A stretch of DNA of 30,559 nucleotides from an uncultured Eubacteriales bacterium (GCA_900547645.1 URHP01000012.1:1-30559), one strand, 5' to 3'; positions 12,059 through 21,084 are shown, counted from the stretch's first letter. Made by a program: numbers and translations. Notes: generated by a model from the sequence alone, not told the origin.

Positions 12059-13772
12059 AAGGATTATTCGGTCGGTAACAGTCGCACATTCTTCCGTCCG
12101 GCAGGAAGCCGGTATCCGAACATTTGGAGCACGCATATTCAGGAACGAAATCGGCGTCCGTCAGATGCAGACGCTTCATGGCTGCGGCGCGCGCGGCCTT
12201 CGCCTGTTCGAGACGGGTGCGGATGACCGGCAGCGTGTCGGGCGCAAACACTTCCGCTTTTGCAAGTTCGATTTCGCCTTTTTTGATCGCGCTTTCGGCG
12301 CGCGCGTACGCTTCGTCTTTTTCTGCCGTCGCGGCGGCCTGTTCGGCGCGGGCAACCGCCTTTCTGCGGCGCGCCGCATACCAGCGTTCGCGCTCGCTGC
12401 GTGCGTCTGCCGAAATTGCCGCTTCGCTCTTGAACGGCGCTCGCGTCGCGGGGGCGGATTGTTCGGGAATTGCGGCGGGGGAGGAGATCCCTTCCCGCTT
12501 CCATTCGGAGAGCAGTTTGTTCATGTAGGGCAGGGGTGTTGCCGCGCCGGATGCGCGTTTTGCCGCTTCCAGAATCATTTCATCTGAAAAATTCCAGCTC
12601 CGCCATGTCTCGATCATGTCGAGTGCTGCCTGGGTTTTTCGGATCACGCCGCAGGCAGTCTGAATCTTTTGCAGAAGGCGGAGCTGTCTGTCGCGCGCGG
12701 CGCAGTATTCTCTGACGCTGCCTTCGTCAACGATTCCCGCGGCATACAGATTGTCGAGCATTGCGTCGAATTCGGGAAACCCGTAAGAAAGTTTCAGCGC
12801 AAGCGCGGCAAGAAGGGTAAGGCTCTCGCCGTCGTAACCGCGTTCCAGCCATTTTTCGGCATATTCTTCACAGTCAGTGCGGGGATTTTGTACCTTGACG
12901 CCCAATTTGCGCGCGACCTTGTAGACGGCGTCCGCCTGTTCCTTGCGCAAAAGCAGGTAGTCACGCGCTTCCTGCTCGCTGTGCGCGCCCTTTTCATGCA
13001 GTTCTGTGACGAGCGCGTCGAGCGTGGAAAGGGAACCCTTCCCCAATGCTTCGGCGCATGCTGCCGTCGCGCCTTCCTCCATGCCGAGCGCCGCCCACTT
13101 TTCCAGATATGCGTAATCCGCTTCCTGCGGCTTGCGATAGATCCCCAGCAGCGTGAACAGGCGGGAAAGTTCTTTTTCGCGCGTATGATAGTCCGCAAGA
13201 TCGGCTTCCACCTGTTCGTAAGTAAATTTGCGCTCGCGCACAAGTTTTGCCGCCTTGTTGAGAACATGAGAACAAGACAGCTTTTCTCCGTCCTTTTTCG
13301 CACAGTACTCCGCAACGAGCAGAAATGCCTGCTGCTCCATCGGATTGTTTTCGAGAAATTCGAGGATGCGCTGCATTTCGTAGGGTTTGAAATCTTTTTT
13401 TGCGCGTTGCAGGATCTGATAAAGTTCGCGGTTGAAGGCGGCATATTTTTCGGGGCGGACGGTTTTGGGACGTCCTGCGGCAGCGTTTACGGGCAGATAT
13501 TCTACAAACAGCGGCTCGCGGGAGAGGACGCGCACCAGGTCGCATTCCTCCCAGAAGGAAAAGATCTCGACAAGCTTCTGTTCGGACAGTTTCAGCAGTT
13601 TTGCGCACGTCGCCGCGTCGAAGTCGCCGGCCACCTGACAGAGGTACAGCCCGTACAGATAGACGCGCACGGCGTCGCCGTCCGCCTGCGGCAGATATTT
13701 TGTGATGAACTGATTTTCCACGCTCGTAAACATGTTTGAGCCGAAATCTTTGGAAAAGGCGGCGAACGACAT
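12057..13772 (-). CDS. dnaD: DnaD-family primosome protein with a DnaC-like C-terminal segment
   Basis: A 571-aa protein. Residues 1-110 look like the winged-helix N-terminal domain of DnaB/DnaD-type replication initiators (FITKYLPQADGDAVRVYLYGLYL). Two DnaD-like helical modules follow at about 115-215 and 220-420; these include IYRKPQEADYAYLEKW and, near the end, MIETWRSWNFSDEMILEAAKR, matching the DnaD C-terminal YxxxIxxxW-type signature. The last 110 residues differ: an Arg/Ala/Glu-rich helix, then YACSKCSDTGFLPDGRMCDC with Cys548, Cys551, Cys563 and Cys565. That pattern is the N-terminal zinc and helicase-binding part of DnaC/DnaI loaders, here without the AAA+ ATPase. The start at 13772 has GGGAG upstream on the minus strand. 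It would help load DnaB helicase (encoded at 25085) at replication origins or restart sites. Confidence 0.8.
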   Translation of the reverse strand: MSFAAFSKDFGSNMFTSVENQFITKYLPQADGDAVRVYLYGLYLCQVAGDFDAATCAKLLKLSEQKLVEIFSFWEECDLVRVLSREPLFVEYLPVNAAAGRPKTVRPEKYAAFNRELYQILQRAKKDFKPYEMQRILEFLENNPMEQQAFLLVAEYCAKKDGEKLSCSHVLNKAAKLVRERKFTYEQVEADLADYHTREKELSRLFTLLGIYRKPQEADYAYLEKWAALGMEEGATAACAEALGKGSLSTLDALVTELHEKGAHSEQEARDYLLLRKEQADAVYKVARKLGVKVQNPRTDCEEYAEKWLERGYDGESLTLLAALALKLSYGFPEFDAMLDNLYAAGIVDEGSVREYCAARDRQLRLLQKIQTACGVIRKTQAALDMIETWRSWNFSDEMILEAAKRASGAATPLPYMNKLLSEWKREGISSPAAIPEQSAPATRAPFKSEAAISADARSERERWYAARRRKAVARAEQAAATAEKDEAYARAESAIKKGEIELAKAEVFAPDTLPVIRTRLEQAKAARAAAMKRLHLTDADFVPEYACSKCSDTGFLPDGRMCDCYRPNNP

Positions 13773-13826
13773 AAAAATTTTCTCCCGAGTTTCACTTTTG
13801 CGTTTTCCCGAATGCGGGGCGAACGC

Positions 13827-13855
13827 TTGCATTTTTCCGAAAGCCGTTGTATAAT
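13827..13855 (+). promoter_or_regulatory. Promoter of sbcDC
   Basis: TTGCAT (13827-13832) and TATAAT (13850-13855) with a 17-base spacer give a good sigma-A-type promoter, about 75 bases before the sbcD start. Confidence 0.65.
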
Positions 13856-13884
13856 AGTATATCATAAACGGCGGACAAAAGCAA
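13850..13884 (-). promoter_or_regulatory. Promoter of the dnaD-like gene, back to back with the sbcD promoter
   Basis: On the minus strand TTGCTT (13879-13884) and TATACT (13856-13861) are 17 bases apart. The -10 box directly abuts the plus-strand -10 box (TATAAT, 13850-13855). The two polymerases could not occupy both promoters at once. Confidence 0.6.
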
Positions 13885-13932
13885 TGGCTTTTCCGTCCGC
13901 CGCATCGATTTTTCCGGACTGTCATTGAACGC

Positions 13933-15084
13933 ATGAATATTCTGCACACTTCCGACTGGCATATCGGCAAACGCCTGATGGACCGCGAGCGTCTGCCCGA
14001 ACAGATCGCGGCGCTTGAAGAGATCGCCCGCATCTGCGACGAGCGAGAGGTCGACCTTGTGCTCGTCGCCGGCGACGTTTACGATACCTATATGCCTTCC
14101 GCCGAGGCGGAGGAAGCGTTTTTTCATGCCGTCAAACGCATCGCGGGGAAGCGCCGCGCCGTTGTGCTCGTCAGCGGCAATCATGACGACGGCGTCCGCC
14201 TTGGCGCTGCCGCGCCGCTCGCCGCGGAAGAGGGGATCTATCTTTTCGGCGCGGGAAGGGACGTCATGCCCGTCGGTGGAACGCGCGGCGTTCGCGCCGT
14301 TGCTTCCGGTGAAGGGTATGTGGTGATCGGCGATGAAAAGGGGGACCGCGTCTATCTCAATGCGCTGCCCTATCCCAACGAAGCGCGCCTGAAGGAAGAG
14401 AAGTCGGACGAGGGATATACGGACAAGCTCCGCCGCTGGATCGCACGCGGAGAAGCCGGATTTTCCGGAGGAATGCCGCATATTCTTCTTTCTCATCTCT
14501 TCGTCGCAGGGGGAAGCACGAGCGAGAGCGAACGGGACATCGATCTCGGCGGTGCCCGCGCCGTACCGCTTTCCCTGTTTGCCGGATTTGACTACGTTGC
14601 GCTCGGGCATCTGCACAAACCGCAGAAATTGGGCGGGACTGTGCGTTACAGCGGTTCGCTCTTGCAGTATTCGTTTGACGAACAGGAGAACAAGCAGGTC
14701 GTTTTGCTCAGAACGGCGGGGGAGCAGATCGTCTCCATGGAAGAGATCGCGCTTTCCTCCGGAAAAAAGCTCGTCCGGCTTGAGGAAGAGGATCCCGACC
14801 GCGCCGTTGCACTGCTTCGACGGTATGAAGGCGCTTGGATCGAACTGACGCTGCGCCTCAAAGCGCCGCTCACTTCGCAGGAGACACAGGCGCTCCGTGC
14901 CGCGAACGAAGGACTTGTTTCCCTGATCGTCCGTACGCAGGGAGAGAGCGCTGCTCCCGCGGTCCGCCGCAGTGCGCTGTCGCCCAAAGAACTGTTTGCG
15001 GAATACTACCGTTCCGTTTACGGCGAACCGCCTGCGGACGAATTGACGCAAGCCTTTCTCGGGTTGTTGGAGGAGGGCGTATGA
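13933..15084 (+). CDS. sbcD: Exonuclease SbcD (Mre11-type nuclease subunit)
   Basis: The 383-aa nuclease subunit of SbcCD, which trims DNA ends and cleaves hairpins. All metal-binding motifs of the Mre11 phosphoesterase fold are present: SDWHIG (Asp8, His10), AGDVYD (Asp48), SGNHDD (Asn83, His84), LSHLF (His188) and GHLHKP (His226, His228). Length fits the family (about 380-400 aa). A C-terminal capping domain follows residue 240. The ATG at 13933 gives the canonical MNILHTSDWH start. The stop overlaps the sbcC start as ATGA, implying coupled translation of the two subunits. It is transcribed from a promoter back to back with that of the dnaD-like gene. Confidence 0.95.
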   Translation: MNILHTSDWHIGKRLMDRERLPEQIAALEEIARICDEREVDLVLVAGDVYDTYMPSAEAEEAFFHAVKRIAGKRRAVVLVSGNHDDGVRLGAAAPLAAEEGIYLFGAGRDVMPVGGTRGVRAVASGEGYVVIGDEKGDRVYLNALPYPNEARLKEEKSDEGYTDKLRRWIARGEAGFSGGMPHILLSHLFVAGGSTSESERDIDLGGARAVPLSLFAGFDYVALGHLHKPQKLGGTVRYSGSLLQYSFDEQENKQVVLLRTAGEQIVSMEEIALSSGKKLVRLEEEDPDRAVALLRRYEGAWIELTLRLKAPLTSQETQALRAANEGLVSLIVRTQGESAAPAVRRSALSPKELFAEYYRSVYGEPPADELTQAFLGLLEEGV

Positions 15085-17657
15085 AGCCGGTTTTGCTGGA
15101 GTTTTGCGGGATCAATTCCTTTTCCGAACCTGCCCGGATCGATTTTACCAGATTGCTGGAATTCGGTATTTTCGGTATTTTTGGGGATACGGGATCGGGC
15201 AAGAGCACGATTTTGGACTGTATCGGGTTCGCGCTTTACGGAAATGTTGCGCGTTCCCGTTCGGGAAGTATTGCCGATATTATTCACTACGCTGCAGACA
15301 GAGCGTATGTACATTTTGTTTTTGAGATCGTTTTTGAGGGGCGTCGCACGCAGTACCGCGTCGAACGTGAGCTCAGGCGCAAAAACGCGGCGCAGACCTT
15401 GAAGGTTTATGAGAAAAAGGGGGACGCTTTTATCGTCGTTTCGGAGGGCGTACGGGACGGGAATGCCTTTCTGGAGCGCGTGATCGGGTTGGAACAGCGC
15501 GATTTTGAAAAGTGCATCGCCCTTCCGCAGGGGGAATTTGCGCAGTTCGTCAAGTCTGCACGCGCGGACCGTCTGAAGCTCGTTGCCAGACTCTTTGATC
15601 TGGAAGCGTACGGCGAAGGGCTGCTGAAACGGACGGGCGGAAAGATGGCGCAGGCGCGGGAAGAGCTGAGCGTCGTGCAGGCGCGGCTGGAACAGTTTCA
15701 GGAGATCACCGCGGAATCAAATGCCGCGCTGAAGGAAAAGACCGATCGCCTGACCGGAGAGAACGAAGCGCTGCGCGAAGCGCTTGCAGCATTGCGGGAA
15801 AAAGAAAAACAGTTGTCCGTACGCGTGGGACTGCGCGCCGAACAGGACAGACTGTCCGCGGAAATGGCGCGGCTGGAAGAACAGAAAGAGAGCATGCGCG
15901 CTTTGAGCGACGGGTTGGAACGCCTCGGAAAGGCATCCGTCGCCGTGCGGGACGCACGGGAAGCGGAGAACGCCGCACGCCGCGCGCAGATCTGCGAACA
16001 GACGCTGATCGAGGCGGGGAAGGCGGAGGAGACGGCAAAGAAGCGTCTCGATGACGCCTTGTCATGGAATGCGGATGCTGCGGAGGCGGAGGACCGCTCT
16101 CTGTCCGAGCGCATCCTGCAGGCAAAAAACGATGCATTCCGCGCCGAAGAACTTGCAAAAGCGCGCAAAAAACTGAGCGACATCGAACAGCGGCTTGCAC
16201 AGGAGCGCGCCGCTTTCCCCGGGTTTTCCTATGAATCGGAGCGTGAGCGCCTGGAGCGGGCAATCGCGGCGCAGGGAAGCGGAGATTTCCTCTCCTATGC
16301 CGAGCAGAACGGGAAAGCCGCTCTGCTGTGCGGGGAATATGCCGTATTTTCGGGGGAGCTGACCGCGCTGACGCAAAAATATCCGGCGATCGAAGAGGAC
16401 AGCCGTCCGCTCATTGAAAAATACACTGCGCTCTCACAGGGCGGTACGACGGATTTTGCGCGCCTGCGCGCGCAGTTCGAGGCGGCGGAAGAGGAGCGCG
16501 AGCGCTTGCGCGGCGAACTGCTCTCACTTGAAAAAGCAAAGGGACGGTATGATCGCCATCTTGCCGAAGTCCAGTCGCTTTCCGAAGCGCGTACGGAGAC
16601 GACGGAGCGGATCCGCACGCTTTCCGAAGGATTTGTTCCGTCCGCAGAGCCGGTTTCCGCGCTGGAAGAGCGGCTTTCGGCGCTTCGGCGCGAGCGGAAA
16701 CGCCGTACACAGGAGCGGGACGCGGCGCAGAGCGCCTACGCGGATGCGCTGACAAAGCGCACCGCGGCGGAGGAGCAGACGCGCGCTGCACGGGAAAGCG
16801 CCGCGTCGGCGCAGGCGAGACTTGCGCAGTCGCTGGCAGACGGCGCCTTTTCAAATGCGCAGGAGGCCGCCGGGCTGTGCCGGACATACGGGGATCCCGA
16901 CCGCGCGCGGAGCCGCGTGGAGGAATATAAAAATACGTATGCGGCGGTGCGCAGCCGGCTGCGCGAACTGTCGAAAGAGGATCTCTCTGCCGCCACGAAA
17001 GAAGCGCATTCCGCTCTGCGGGCGGAGCTTTCTGCAAAGGAGGAGCGCGCCGCGCAGTGTGCGCGCGAACTTGCCGTGGCGCAGGAGGAACTTGCGCGCG
17101 GAGAAGAGGGGCTGCGGCGGAAAAAGGAGCTGGAAACGCAGCGCGCCGCACTGGAAAGGACGTTTTCGCTCTACGAACGTCTCAGAAAGCTGCTCGAAGG
17201 CAATAAATTCATGGAATTCGTCGCTGAAGAGTATTTACAGACGGTCGCTGCCAATGCAAGCGGACGGCTGCTGTCTCTCACGGACGGCAGATATTTTCTG
17301 CGCTATGAGGGCGGGTTCTTTGTCGGGGACAATTACAACGGCGGGGAGCTGCGCGGCGTCTATACGCTTTCGGGCGGTGAGACGTTTCTCGTTTCGCTCT
17401 CGTTGGCGCTGGCGCTGAGCGCGGAGATCTGTGCCCGTTCGCTGCGCCCCATTGAATTTTTCTTTTTGGACGAGGGCTTCGGTACCCTCGACGAACACCT
17501 TGTGGACGTCGTGATGGACAGCCTCGAGCGGCTGAAAAACGAGCATTTTTCTATCGGGATCATCTCGCATGTCGAGGAACTCAAACACAGGATCGAGCGG
17601 AAGCTCTTGGTCAGAAAGGCGACCGAGCAGCATGGCTCGCAAATCGTAATGGAGTGA
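15081..17657 (+). CDS. sbcC: Exonuclease SbcC (Rad50-type SMC ATPase subunit)
   Basis: The ATPase partner of SbcD. The Walker A motif GDTGSGKST is at residues 35-43. The Q-loop region contains IALPQGEFAQFVKS, typical of SbcC. A long Ala/Glu/Arg-rich coiled-coil region occupies about 180-690. The signature LSGGET begins near 763, and Walker B with D-loop (FFLDEGFGTLDE) lies near 793-805. At 858 aa it is shorter than E. coli SbcC (1048 aa). I find no CxxC anywhere in the coiled-coil region, so the canonical Rad50 zinc hook appears to be missing; the few cysteines are isolated. The ATG at 15081 gives the expected MKPVLLEFCGINSF start and overlaps the sbcD stop. An upstream in-frame start at 14835 lies inside sbcD and is rejected. 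Confidence 0.93.
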   Translation: MKPVLLEFCGINSFSEPARIDFTRLLEFGIFGIFGDTGSGKSTILDCIGFALYGNVARSRSGSIADIIHYAADRAYVHFVFEIVFEGRRTQYRVERELRRKNAAQTLKVYEKKGDAFIVVSEGVRDGNAFLERVIGLEQRDFEKCIALPQGEFAQFVKSARADRLKLVARLFDLEAYGEGLLKRTGGKMAQAREELSVVQARLEQFQEITAESNAALKEKTDRLTGENEALREALAALREKEKQLSVRVGLRAEQDRLSAEMARLEEQKESMRALSDGLERLGKASVAVRDAREAENAARRAQICEQTLIEAGKAEETAKKRLDDALSWNADAAEAEDRSLSERILQAKNDAFRAEELAKARKKLSDIEQRLAQERAAFPGFSYESERERLERAIAAQGSGDFLSYAEQNGKAALLCGEYAVFSGELTALTQKYPAIEEDSRPLIEKYTALSQGGTTDFARLRAQFEAAEEERERLRGELLSLEKAKGRYDRHLAEVQSLSEARTETTERIRTLSEGFVPSAEPVSALEERLSALRRERKRRTQERDAAQSAYADALTKRTAAEEQTRAARESAASAQARLAQSLADGAFSNAQEAAGLCRTYGDPDRARSRVEEYKNTYAAVRSRLRELSKEDLSAATKEAHSALRAELSAKEERAAQCARELAVAQEELARGEEGLRRKKELETQRAALERTFSLYERLRKLLEGNKFMEFVAEEYLQTVAANASGRLLSLTDGRYFLRYEGGFFVGDNYNGGELRGVYTLSGGETFLVSLSLALALSAEICARSLRPIEFFFLDEGFGTLDEHLVDVVMDSLERLKNEHFSIGIISHVEELKHRIERKLLVRKATEQHGSQIVME

Positions 17658-17666
17658 GGTAGGCTT

Positions 17667-19352
17667 TTGGCAAGTACGTTTTTGACGCCCGTCACGCTTT
17701 GGAAGGATTTTGACGATTCTCTTCCGCTCAATGAAGAGACGCTCTCCGAACGCAGGGAGGAGGGTGCAATCTGCCGCGACGTTCGCTTTTCGGGCAGACA
17801 GGTCGGCGGGGAGCGGGTGCGTATTTTCGCGCGCTATGTCCTGCCCGCGGGGGAGGAGCGTTTTCCTGCGGTCATGATCCTGTTTGAAGCGGGGTGTCCC
17901 TTTGACGAAGCGTTCGTACGCAGATTCGTTTCGCGCGGGTACGGCGTCCTGTGCGTCGATTACTGCGGCGACAACGGAACGGATGCACATACCATCTATC
18001 CGGATGCCGTCGATTATGCGAATTATGTGCGTGCGGGAAGCCATCTCGATCGTGCGGAACCTTCCGCAAGGGAGACGAGCTGGTACGAATGGGCGGGCGT
18101 CGCGCGGTATGCCGCCAAGTTCCTTTCGTCGCGTTCCGAAGTGACTCGCTTCGGGGCGATCGGTCTTCGTACGGGCGGGGAAGTACTCTTTAAAATCGCG
18201 CCGTACGCACCGCTTTCCTGTATGATCTCGGTGTGCGCCGCCGGATGGCTCGCCTATCGCGGCATGGAAAAATTTGCAGACGGGGAGAAAAAGGTCTTTG
18301 ACGAAGAAAAGCATCGCTTTATTGCGGGCATCGATTCCCAGAGCTATGCGCCCTATGTAAAATGTCCCGTGCTGTTGCTTTCCGCCATCAACGATAAGAA
18401 GCATGATTACGACAGAGTATACGATACTTTCCAGCAGCTCAATCCCGAAGTGCAGAAGGCGTTTCTCTATTCTTCGCACGGAAACGGGCTGATCGGCATG
18501 CATTCGCTTGCCGATGTCGATCTGTTTCTCGATAAATATCTGAAGGAGCGTTCCGTGTTTGTCAGCGGTCCCATCGGGCTTTCCGTCGAAGAAGACGGGG
18601 AGGGGAATCTTGTCGCCCGCGCGACTTTCGACGAAGAAGGGGAACTGCGCGAATGCGGCATCTTTTACACCGAGCGCATCACGGGTTCGCATGCGCGGGA
18701 CTGGACGCGCGTGCTCGGCGGACCTGCCAATGTCCGGGACAGCGTCGGCACCTTTCCGCTCAGTCTCTATGAAAAGAGCGATCGCGCCCTCGTGTATGCG
18801 TTCGCCAATTATTCCAACAACTTTTCGATGACGTCCAAAATCCAGGAAGTCATCGTTAAGAAGCCCTATAAAAACGCCTGTGTCAAGAGCCGCATCGTCT
18901 ATTCTTCGGAGCGGGATGCGCTCAACGGGATCTCCGGATTCCGCCGCCGCGCGCGGTCGGTTGCAGATTGCTTTGCGGACGGGCGGGGCGTAGATGCCAA
19001 ACTCCTTCCCGGATACGGAGGGATTCTCGGCGCAACGGCAGAGGCGGGGCTTGTATCCTACCGCGTCAACGAACCGCGCTATTCCGCGCCGGAAGGGGCG
19101 TCTTTGCGATTTGACGCCTATTGTGCGGAGGATGCGTCTCTGAAGGTCACGTTCTATTTCGATGACGACGAAGAGAACGGATTCAGTGCGGAAGCGCGTG
19201 TTGCGGGCGGCGGGAAATGGAAAAGCGTTCTCTTTGATGCGTCCGATTTCAAGTCGGCGACGGGCGCTCATCTGGAAAGTTTTTCCGGTGCGCTCTCTCT
19301 TGTGTTTGTGAGCGGCGCGGAAGTTTTGGTCAACAATATCGTATGGATCTGA
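17667..19352 (+). CDS. Alpha/beta-hydrolase-like protein lacking the nucleophile serine
   Basis: A 561-aa protein with no signal peptide. Residues 45-275 resemble an alpha/beta-hydrolase: strands FPAVMILFEAG and YGVLCVDYCGDNG, a nucleophile-elbow position at 163-172, then CPVLLLSAINDKKHDYD (acid candidate Asp243) and YSSHGNGLIG (His near 272). At the elbow, where GxSxG is expected, the sequence is GLRTG, with Arg168 replacing Ser. Residues 290-561 form beta-rich modules, the last resembling a carbohydrate-binding sandwich. The TTG at 17667 is supported by GAGGTAGG just upstream and lies 9 bases after sbcC; no in-frame ATG fits the family-like start. It may be a pseudo-enzyme or an unusual binding protein. 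Its place behind sbcDC says little about function. Confidence 0.65.
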   Translation: MASTFLTPVTLWKDFDDSLPLNEETLSERREEGAICRDVRFSGRQVGGERVRIFARYVLPAGEERFPAVMILFEAGCPFDEAFVRRFVSRGYGVLCVDYCGDNGTDAHTIYPDAVDYANYVRAGSHLDRAEPSARETSWYEWAGVARYAAKFLSSRSEVTRFGAIGLRTGGEVLFKIAPYAPLSCMISVCAAGWLAYRGMEKFADGEKKVFDEEKHRFIAGIDSQSYAPYVKCPVLLLSAINDKKHDYDRVYDTFQQLNPEVQKAFLYSSHGNGLIGMHSLADVDLFLDKYLKERSVFVSGPIGLSVEEDGEGNLVARATFDEEGELRECGIFYTERITGSHARDWTRVLGGPANVRDSVGTFPLSLYEKSDRALVYAFANYSNNFSMTSKIQEVIVKKPYKNACVKSRIVYSSERDALNGISGFRRRARSVADCFADGRGVDAKLLPGYGGILGATAEAGLVSYRVNEPRYSAPEGASLRFDAYCAEDASLKVTFYFDDDEENGFSAEARVAGGGKWKSVLFDASDFKSATGAHLESFSGALSLVFVSGAEVLVNNIVWI

Positions 19353-19537
19353 CGACGCTGTGCCTTCACGCCGTTGTGGAGACGAAAAAACCTCATCCGT
19401 GCGGCGGAAAGCTCTGGGAGATCGTCCGCACGGGCGCGGACTATAAGATCAGATGCCTTACCTGCGGCAGAGTGGTCATGCTCACGCCGGACGAGCTGAA
19501 AAAGCGCGTCAGGCGCGTCGTAAAGGAGGGGGTATGA
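19343..19537 (+). CDS. DUF951-family small zinc-ribbon-like protein
   Basis: A 64-aa protein with the DUF951 signature: KKPHPCGGKLWEIVRTGADYKIRCLTCGRVVML. Three cysteines (one before the tryptophan, two in CLTC) and a histidine suggest metal binding. The family is widespread in Bacillota and has no firmly established function; nucleic-acid binding is a common suggestion. It overlaps the preceding gene by 10 bases and the next by 4 (ATGA at 19534-19537), so the three are probably one transcript. Confidence 0.85.
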   Translation: MDLTTLCLHAVVETKKPHPCGGKLWEIVRTGADYKIRCLTCGRVVMLTPDELKKRVRRVVKEGV

Positions 19538-20211
19538 TCCGCCGTCCCGCAATGCTCAACGAGCGCAAAGAAAGTCGCGCGTCTTTTATCGTACTGTGCG
19601 TCATCTTTGTGATCGTACTCATAATTGTCATACTTGATCTGCTGCGCATTTTCTGCCTTATGACCATCGAGATCAAGGGTGATTCCATGCTGGATACGCT
19701 TTACGGCGGCGAGCGCGTCCTTGTCGACGGTACCGTGGATTATGAAGGCGGCGACATCGTCTATGCCGTGCGCGGGAACCGGGCGGAGCGCGGCGACATC
19801 GTGATCATCGATACGACGGACAGCTCTGCATATGATCCGGACGGTCATGCGGTTTTTACGGCAAGCATCATTGTAAAACGGCTGATTGCCGTGGAGGGCG
19901 ATTGCGTCAAGTGCGAACAGGGCGTCGTCTATCTGAATCGCGCGGGCAGCGGATATGCGCCGCTTACGGAATCATACGTCAGAGGGACAACTCCCGATTT
20001 TTCGGAAGTGCGCGTCGGTGAGGGCGAGATCTTCTTTTTGGGAGACAACCGCACGCTCAGCGCGGATTCCGAGGACATTGTCAGGGACGGATACGATCTG
20101 CTTACCGTGGACGACATCATGGGCGTTGTACCTGCGTGGGCGGTATCCGTCAAAGGATTCAGTACGGCATGGGAAAATTTCCGTTCTGCGATCTACGGAA
20201 TTTTTGCTTGA
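19534..20211 (+). CDS. lepB: Signal peptidase I, bacterial Ser/Lys type
   Basis: A 225-aa membrane-anchored general secretion peptidase. One membrane segment at about residues 17-43 is followed by IKGDSMLDTL with nucleophile Ser51, SIIVKRLIAVEGD with general base Lys115, and FFLGDNRTLSADSED (box E) near 167-181. This Ser/Lys dyad separates it from the two Ser/His SipW-type peptidases of the island. The ATG at 19534 is preceded by AAAGGAGGGG and overlaps the DUF951 stop. An upstream in-frame start at 19453 would lie inside DUF951 and lacks a ribosome binding site. It is probably a housekeeping enzyme for ordinary Sec substrates. Confidence 0.92.
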   Translation: MIRRPAMLNERKESRASFIVLCVIFVIVLIIVILDLLRIFCLMTIEIKGDSMLDTLYGGERVLVDGTVDYEGGDIVYAVRGNRAERGDIVIIDTTDSSAYDPDGHAVFTASIIVKRLIAVEGDCVKCEQGVVYLNRAGSGYAPLTESYVRGTTPDFSEVRVGEGEIFFLGDNRTLSADSEDIVRDGYDLLTVDDIMGVVPAWAVSVKGFSTAWENFRSAIYGIFA

Positions 20212-20235
20212 AAATAACTTCATCCGGAGGAAACT

Positions 20236-21084
20236 ATGATACAACTTACGGCAGACAGCACCTGCGATCTGGGCGCAAGCATCTCCGCCCGCGGCATCGG
20301 CATCATGCCGCTCTCCGTCATACTCGGGGAGAAACCATATCTGGACGGCGTGGATATTGTTCCGCAGGATATTTTCGATTATGTTGAGCGGACGGGGCAG
20401 CTTCCCAAGACCGCCGCGCCGAGCATCGGCGATTATGAAGACTTTTTCCGGCCCTATGTTGAGGATGGAAACACAGTCATTCATTTCAATATTTCTTCCA
20501 AGGCGTCCTCTTCCTGCTCGTATGCGCAGGAGGCAGCAAAAGCGTTTCCCGGGAAGGTGTTCGTCGTAGACAGCAAGGCGCTTTCTACGAGGCAGGGGCT
20601 GCTCATTCTCAAGGCTGCAGACATGCGCGACGCCGGTGCGTCCGCCGAAGAGATCGTGGAAAAGGTCAACGCGCTGCGTCCGCTCGTCAATACTTCCTTC
20701 GTGCCCGACCGTCTGGACTATCTGTACAAGGGCGGCAGATGTTCGCGCATGGCGTTTTACGGCGCAAATCTGCTGAAGATCCATCCGCTCATCGAGATGA
20801 ACGACGGACAGCTTGTCGCAGGCAAAAAATATCGCGGAAGCATGGTCAAATGCATCGAACAGTATATCGACGATCTCGCCGTCAAATATCCGAAATATGA
20901 AAAGACGCGCTGTTTCATTACGCACAGCATGGCAGATGAAGCCGTTGTGGAAGCGGCGCGGAAGAAGGTGGCGGCAAATTTCACGTTTGACGAAGTTCTG
21001 GAGACGGTTGCCGGCTCTGTCATTACGGGGCACTGCGGCAGAAATACGCTCGGCGTCCTGTTCATTGCGGAGGGGAACGCATGA
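20236..21084 (+). CDS. DegV-family fatty-acid-binding protein
   Basis: The 282-aa product has the full DegV fold: the N-terminal ADSTCDLG motif, TAAPSIGDYEDFF, then FNISSKASSSCSYA, VVDSKALSTRQGLLI, and the RLDYLYKGGRCS segment of the lipid-binding cleft. Members such as FakB bind a single fatty acid for the FakA kinase; other DegV proteins have no known partner. No fakA is seen in the window. The ATG at 20236 has CCGGAGG upstream. The stop overlaps the next start by 4 bases. Confidence 0.9.
   Translation: MIQLTADSTCDLGASISARGIGIMPLSVILGEKPYLDGVDIVPQDIFDYVERTGQLPKTAAPSIGDYEDFFRPYVEDGNTVIHFNISSKASSSCSYAQEAAKAFPGKVFVVDSKALSTRQGLLILKAADMRDAGASAEEIVEKVNALRPLVNTSFVPDRLDYLYKGGRCSRMAFYGANLLKIHPLIEMNDGQLVAGKKYRGSMVKCIEQYIDDLAVKYPKYEKTRCFITHSMADEAVVEAARKKVAANFTFDEVLETVAGSVITGHCGRNTLGVLFIAEGNA

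Noticed and set aside
13773..14033. Upstream start extending the DnaD-like protein across the promoter region into sbcD
   Set aside because: The extension is Arg/Ser-rich, crosses both divergent promoters and has no ribosome binding site; 13772 does.
14835..15080. Upstream start extending SbcC by 82 residues into sbcD
   Set aside because: The added part has no similarity to SbcC, and the ATG at 15081 gives the family N-terminus and an ATGA overlap.
17235..19271. A 678-aa minus-strand open frame opposite sbcC and the hydrolase-like gene
   Set aside because: No recognisable domain or ribosome binding site; the plus-strand genes are coherent.
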